Assembly: GCF_018362975.1 (NCBI RefSeq)
Contig: NZ_CP074371.1
Span: 186,001 to 250,000 of the forward strand
DNA: 64,000 bases
Direction: 5' to 3'
Origin: Nocardia tengchongensis
Lineage (GTDB): Bacteria > Actinomycetota > Actinomycetes > Mycobacteriales > Mycobacteriaceae
Positions within the stretch are counted from its first letter, which is position 1, and every line of letters starts with the position of its first letter. Below, one piece after another: positions 60,530-64,000 of the stretch. The notes beneath the pieces were generated by a model. It did no database searches and had not been told where the DNA came from. It worked only from the letters and a program-made list of their open reading frames with translations. The position numbers were made by a program, and so were the translations under genes.

Positions 60530-61420
60530 CTACACCACGGCGGGCAGTGCCGTGGACAGTGCGGCCAAGGCCGATGCGAGGGCCTCGGGGCTCGCGGGCA
60601 GCAGCGGGAGCCGCAGGTTCGGGGTGGGGATGCGGCCCTGGGCTGCCAGAGCCGCCTTCACGACAATCGGATTGGGTTCGCTGAACAGGGCGTTCGCCAG
60701 GGGCGCGAGCCGGTTGCCGAGTTCGCGGCCCGCGTCGAGCGCGCCGGTGCGCCACGCGGTGACCAGGTCGGCGTAGGCCGCAGGTGCGACATTGGCGCAC
60801 GCGAGAATCGCGCCCGTCGCGCCGAGCGCCAGCAGCGGGGCGGCGAACAGATCGTCGCCCGCCAGCACCGAGGTGTGCTCGGGCAGCCGGGCCAGGAAGG
60901 TCACCGTCGTCTCGTCGATGCCGCCGGCCGTGTACTTGAAGCCCGCCACATTGGGGAGTTCGGCCAGCCGGCACAGGGTTTCGGCGCTCAGCGTGCGGGA
61001 GGTGCGATACGGGATGTGGTAGATCAGCACCGGCACCGGGCTGGCGGCGGCGAGGGCCCGGAAGTGTTCCACCACACCGTCTTCCGAGGGCCGGTTGTAG
61101 TAGGGGACGACCGCGAGGGCGGCGGTGGCGCGCGGGTCGAGGGCGGTGAGGGCGCGCGCCGAGTCGAGCGTGGCGTTGGAGCCGGCGCCGACGATCAGGG
61201 CGGCGTCGCGTTCGGCGCAGACGCGGGCGCAGACATCGATGACCCGGGCCTGCTCCGCGGCGGTGAGGGTGGTGGGTTCGCCGGTGGTGCCGAGCGCGAC
61301 GAGGCCCGTCGCGCCGGCGTCGAGGACCTCGTGGGCGAGCGCCTCGAGGGCGTCCGCGGCCACCTCGTCGTCGGCGGTGAAGGGCGTGACCAGGGGCACG
61401 TACAGGCCGTTGAATGTCAT
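60530..61420 (-). CDS. dihydrodipicolinate synthase family protein
   Basis: A 296-residue class I aldolase of the DapA/NAL family: YVPLVTPFTADDEVAADALEALAHEVLDAGATGLVALGTTGEPTTLT, VVPYYNRPSEDGVVEHFRAL, IYHIPYRTSRTLS and Schiff-base Lys in VAGFKYTAGG. It could be the lysine-pathway DapA, but its isolated position by alr and a LysR regulator, plus variation in GTTGEPTTL, leaves other keto-acid lyases possible. Divergent from the LysR gene. Confidence 0.85.
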   Translation of the reverse strand: MTFNGLYVPLVTPFTADDEVAADALEALAHEVLDAGATGLVALGTTGEPTTLTAAEQARVIDVCARVCAERDAALIVGAGSNATLDSARALTALDPRATAALAVVPYYNRPSEDGVVEHFRALAAASPVPVLIYHIPYRTSRTLSAETLCRLAELPNVAGFKYTAGGIDETTVTFLARLPEHTSVLAGDDLFAAPLLALGATGAILACANVAPAAYADLVTAWRTGALDAGRELGNRLAPLANALFSEPNPIVVKAALAAQGRIPTPNLRLPLLPASPEALASALAALSTALPAVV

Positions 61421-61490
61421 GCGCTCAGCCTGGTCGACGGGATGCGTCAGGTCTATTTCACGTTTCTTGCCCCGAGCATAAGATCAACTG

Positions 61491-62371
61491 ATGCTGGATG
61501 TCCGCCGTCTGCGCCTGCTCCGCGAACTCGCGCACCGCACCACCATCGCCGCGGTCGCCGAGGCGCTGACCTACACGCCCTCGGCCGTCTCCCAGCAGCT
61601 CACCGCCCTGGAGAAAGAGGCGGGCACGCCCCTGCTGGAACGCACCGGCCGCAGCGTCACCCTCACCCCCGCGGCGCTGCGCCTGGTCGAGCACACCGAA
61701 ACCATCCTCGCCGTCCTGGAACAGGCGAGCGCCGAACTCGCCTCCGTCCGCACCGAACTCACCGGCGCCCTGCGCATCGGCGCGTTCCCCACCGCCGTGC
61801 ATCACATCCCCTCCCCCGCCCTGGTGTCCCTCAGCCGCGACCATCCGCTGCTGGAACTGCTTGTCACCGAACTGGATCCGGCCGAAGCCCCCGCTGCCCT
61901 GCGCGCTGAGACCTTGGACATCGCCCTGCTCCAGGAATACGACTACGTCCCCCTCACCCCCGAACCCGGCCTCGACACCGAGCCACTGTTCGAGGAAACC
62001 ATCCACCTCGCCGCCCTGACCCCCGGACCGCTTGCCGCACAATCGGATTCCCCCTGGATCGCGGGCACCCCCGGCACCCTCTGCCACGAAATGACGGTTC
62101 GAGCCTGCCTCGCAGCCGGTTTCACCCCTCGCATCCGCCATCACGCCGACGACTTCGGCACGGTCCTCAACCTCGTCGCCGCCGGCCAGGGCGTAGCCCT
62201 CGTCCCCGACCTGGGCACCCACTCGGCCCCCACCGCCGTAGCGCTCACCCCACTCCCCACCCGCCGCCGCACCCACCTCGCCTACCGCCGCGGCACCGCC
62301 ACCCACCCGGTCATCGCCGCCGCCCGCACCGCCCTGCACACCGCCGCGGCGGCCACCCGCCCCGGGCCTGA
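61491..62371 (+). CDS. LysR-family regulator (C-terminal frame probably broken)
   Basis: LysR protein with N-terminal helix-turn-helix LRLLRELAHRTTIAAVAEALTYTPSAVSQQLTALEKEAGTPLLERTGR and a substrate-binding domain (IGAFPTAVHHIPSPAL, AAGQGVALVPDLG). As written the frame runs to 63005 (504 aa), overlapping nnr on the other strand. One added base in CCCC 62360-62363 would end it at TGA 62369-62371, directly beside the nnr stop, giving the normal length of about 293 aa. TAAGAT, six bases, then ATG 61491: leaderless. Probably controls the divergent DapA-family gene. Confidence 0.87.
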
Positions 62372-63865
62372 TCAGCGAGCCGCGAGCTCTCGCAGGGTGC
62401 CGATCGCCTCGCGGACGTGGGAGAGCAAGGGGGAAGCGGAGATCGGGGCGCCGGCGGTGGTGGCGGAGTGGGCCGCGAGGTTGGCGGCCAGGGCGTGGAC
62501 GCGGGCGGCGGCGGCCGCGGCCCAGGCCGGGTCGCGACCGCTGGCCAGCAGGGCCGCGATGATGCCGGACAGGACGTCACCGGATCCGGCGGTGGCGGCC
62601 CAGGAACCGCCCGCCTCGTTGACCAGGACCGGACGACCGGGGCTGGCGATCAGGGTGGCGCGGCCCTTCAGAAGTACTGTGACCTGCCAGGATTCGGCCA
62701 GTTTGCGGACGGCGGCGACGCGGTCGGGGCCGGGTTCGGAACCGGTGAGGCGGGCGAACTCCCCCGCGTGCGGCGTGAGGACGGTCGGGGCCGTGCGGCC
62801 GGTGACCAGCCCGGGTTCGGTGGCGAGCAGGGTCAGACCATCGGCGTCGACCACGACGGGGAGGTCGGTGGCGAGGATCTCGGCGAGCCGATCCCGGGCA
62901 GCGGCGTCGGTGCCCGCGCCGGGGCCGCAGACCCAGGATTGGACCCGGCCAGCCGAGGAAATAGTCTCGGCGGCAACCACTTCCGGGAAGTGGGCGAGGA
63001 CCTGAGCCGCGCCGGTACCCGCGTAACGCACCAGGCCCGAGGTGGCGGCGATCGCGCCTCCGGTGCACAGGACAGCTGCGCCCGGATACGTCGCGCTGCC
63101 CGCGCAGACACCCGTCACGCCTTGGGTGTATTTGTCGTCGAACGGTCCGGGGACCGGCCAGCCCGCGCCGACCGTACGCGGTTCCAGCGCAATCAGATTC
63201 GCATCGGGCAGCCGTAACCCGATGGGCACCAGCTCGATTCGTCCGCACAACGGCGCGGCCAACGCGTGCACCGGCTTCAACGCACCGAATGTGACCGTGA
63301 CGTCCGCGCGAACCGTGGGACCGCTCACGGCTCCGGTGTCGGGATCGACGCCGCTGGGCAGATCCGCGGCGATGATCGGACAGCGCACGCCCGCAACCAG
63401 TTCGGCCGCCACCGGTCGCAGCGGGCCACGCCCGGAGATACCGACGATGCCGTCCACGACCAGGTCAGGGGTGCCGAGCAACGCTCCAGCCCCCTGCACG
63501 ACCAGCTCTGCGACCGTGGCGGGCGCGGGGCAGATCCGCCCGCCCGTCCTGCGCAGCGCGGCCAGCCCCGCGACGTGGGCGCGTTCCGGCGCAAGCAGCA
63601 CCGCCCGCACAGCCACCCCGCGTCGCCGCAGGAACGAGCCCGCCCACAGCGCGTCGCCGCCGTTGTCGCCGGAGCCGACCAGCAGGGTGACCGTTCGGCC
63701 CGCCACGCCGCCGGTGCGTTCCCGGAGTTCGCGCGCCACCACGTCGGCGAGGCCGAAGGCGGCGCGGTGCATGGGCATTCCGGCGGGTACCCGGGTGAAG
63801 AGTTCGGCTTCCGCGGCCCGTACTTCGTCGGCCGTGTAGTAATCGAGCACCGCCGGTGCGGTCAT
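62372..63865 (-). CDS. nnr: bifunctional NAD(P)H-hydrate epimerase/dehydratase
   Basis: A 497-residue fusion: N-terminal YjeF_N epimerase (LVGSGDNGGDALWAGSFLRRRG, VVDGIVGISGRGPL, ADLPSGVDPDTGAVSG) and C-terminal carbohydrate-kinase-like dehydratase (VWDADG-like VVVDADGLTLLATEPG, TVLTPHAGEFARLTG, TAGSGDVLSGIIAALLASG). It repairs hydrated NADH and NADPH. Converges exactly on the LysR gene. Confidence 0.93.
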   Translation of the reverse strand: MTAPAVLDYYTADEVRAAEAELFTRVPAGMPMHRAAFGLADVVARELRERTGGVAGRTVTLLVGSGDNGGDALWAGSFLRRRGVAVRAVLLAPERAHVAGLAALRRTGGRICPAPATVAELVVQGAGALLGTPDLVVDGIVGISGRGPLRPVAAELVAGVRCPIIAADLPSGVDPDTGAVSGPTVRADVTVTFGALKPVHALAAPLCGRIELVPIGLRLPDANLIALEPRTVGAGWPVPGPFDDKYTQGVTGVCAGSATYPGAAVLCTGGAIAATSGLVRYAGTGAAQVLAHFPEVVAAETISSAGRVQSWVCGPGAGTDAAARDRLAEILATDLPVVVDADGLTLLATEPGLVTGRTAPTVLTPHAGEFARLTGSEPGPDRVAAVRKLAESWQVTVLLKGRATLIASPGRPVLVNEAGGSWAATAGSGDVLSGIIAALLASGRDPAWAAAAAARVHALAANLAAHSATTAGAPISASPLLSHVREAIGTLRELAAR

Positions 63866-64000
63866 GGGTCGCCTCCCGAATCCGGACTGCCTGCCGATTC
63901 AGCAGACTACGCCGCTCTCGGATCAGAGCGAATCAGCGCGGCGCAGGTCAGCGCGGGTGCCCGCGAATGACCCGCTATCGGCGGGGACTAGCCTGGCTGA

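Overview
The window is high-GC DNA from a mycolic-acid actinomycete, most likely a Nocardia or close relative. The evidence is a WhiB3-type regulator, a His-tailed GroEL1 beside groES, paired guaB genes next to a DUF5319 gene, sigD with its anti-sigma gene, an imuA'-imuB-dnaE2 mutasome, and many GTG or leaderless starts. The core gene order closely follows the metC-metA, dnaE2, imuB, guaA-guaB, sigD-whiB3-groEL1, tsaD-alr stretch of Mycobacterium tuberculosis. This is recalled synteny, not a search.

Layout: 0-4.3 kb holds methionine genes (metY end, metX), trmL and a TPM-domain membrane protein. 4.3-17.1 kb holds dnaE2 and imuA'-imuB, each with a LexA box, plus an SDR, a sucrase/ferredoxin-like protein, YdeI, a hydrolase, a glycosyltransferase and a Ser/Thr kinase. 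17.3-22.1 kb has a PspC-type two-component system and a large NB-ARC STAND ATPase. 22.1-38.1 kb is accessory: two TetR-controlled units with strong double operators, an XRE-DUF397 pair, small secreted proteins, a three-repeat ricin-type lectin, AraC/DinB/DHFR-like genes, a MerR-MerB organomercury operon, a remnant TSUP permease and a broken lysE. 38.2-52.2 kb has a PspC/LiaF-like membrane protein, guaA, guaB3, guaB2, DUF5319, rsdA-sigD, whiB3, and a SigK-like sigma factor with a short anti-sigma gene. 52.3-63.9 kb has groEL1-groES under CIRCE, a membrane Hsp70-like protein, the tsaD-rimI-tsaB-tsaE-alr operon, a DapA-family gene, a LysR regulator and the NAD(P)H-hydrate repair enzyme.

An important caution is that about 16 reading frames, including essential ones (guaA, alr, tsaE), are broken by single-base gains or losses, nearly all inside short homopolymer runs. 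I read these mostly as assembly errors and give full-length gene spans with the break marked. Genes that look disrupted should not be treated as true pseudogenes without checking reads.

Notable non-coding signals: two LexA boxes, a CIRCE element, a MerR promoter, several palindromic operators, five strong hairpin terminators between converging genes, a roughly 104-bp repeat present twice between convergent genes, a degenerate 30-bp tandem array, and a recurring leaderless-promoter layout (TAnnnT, six bases, start codon).
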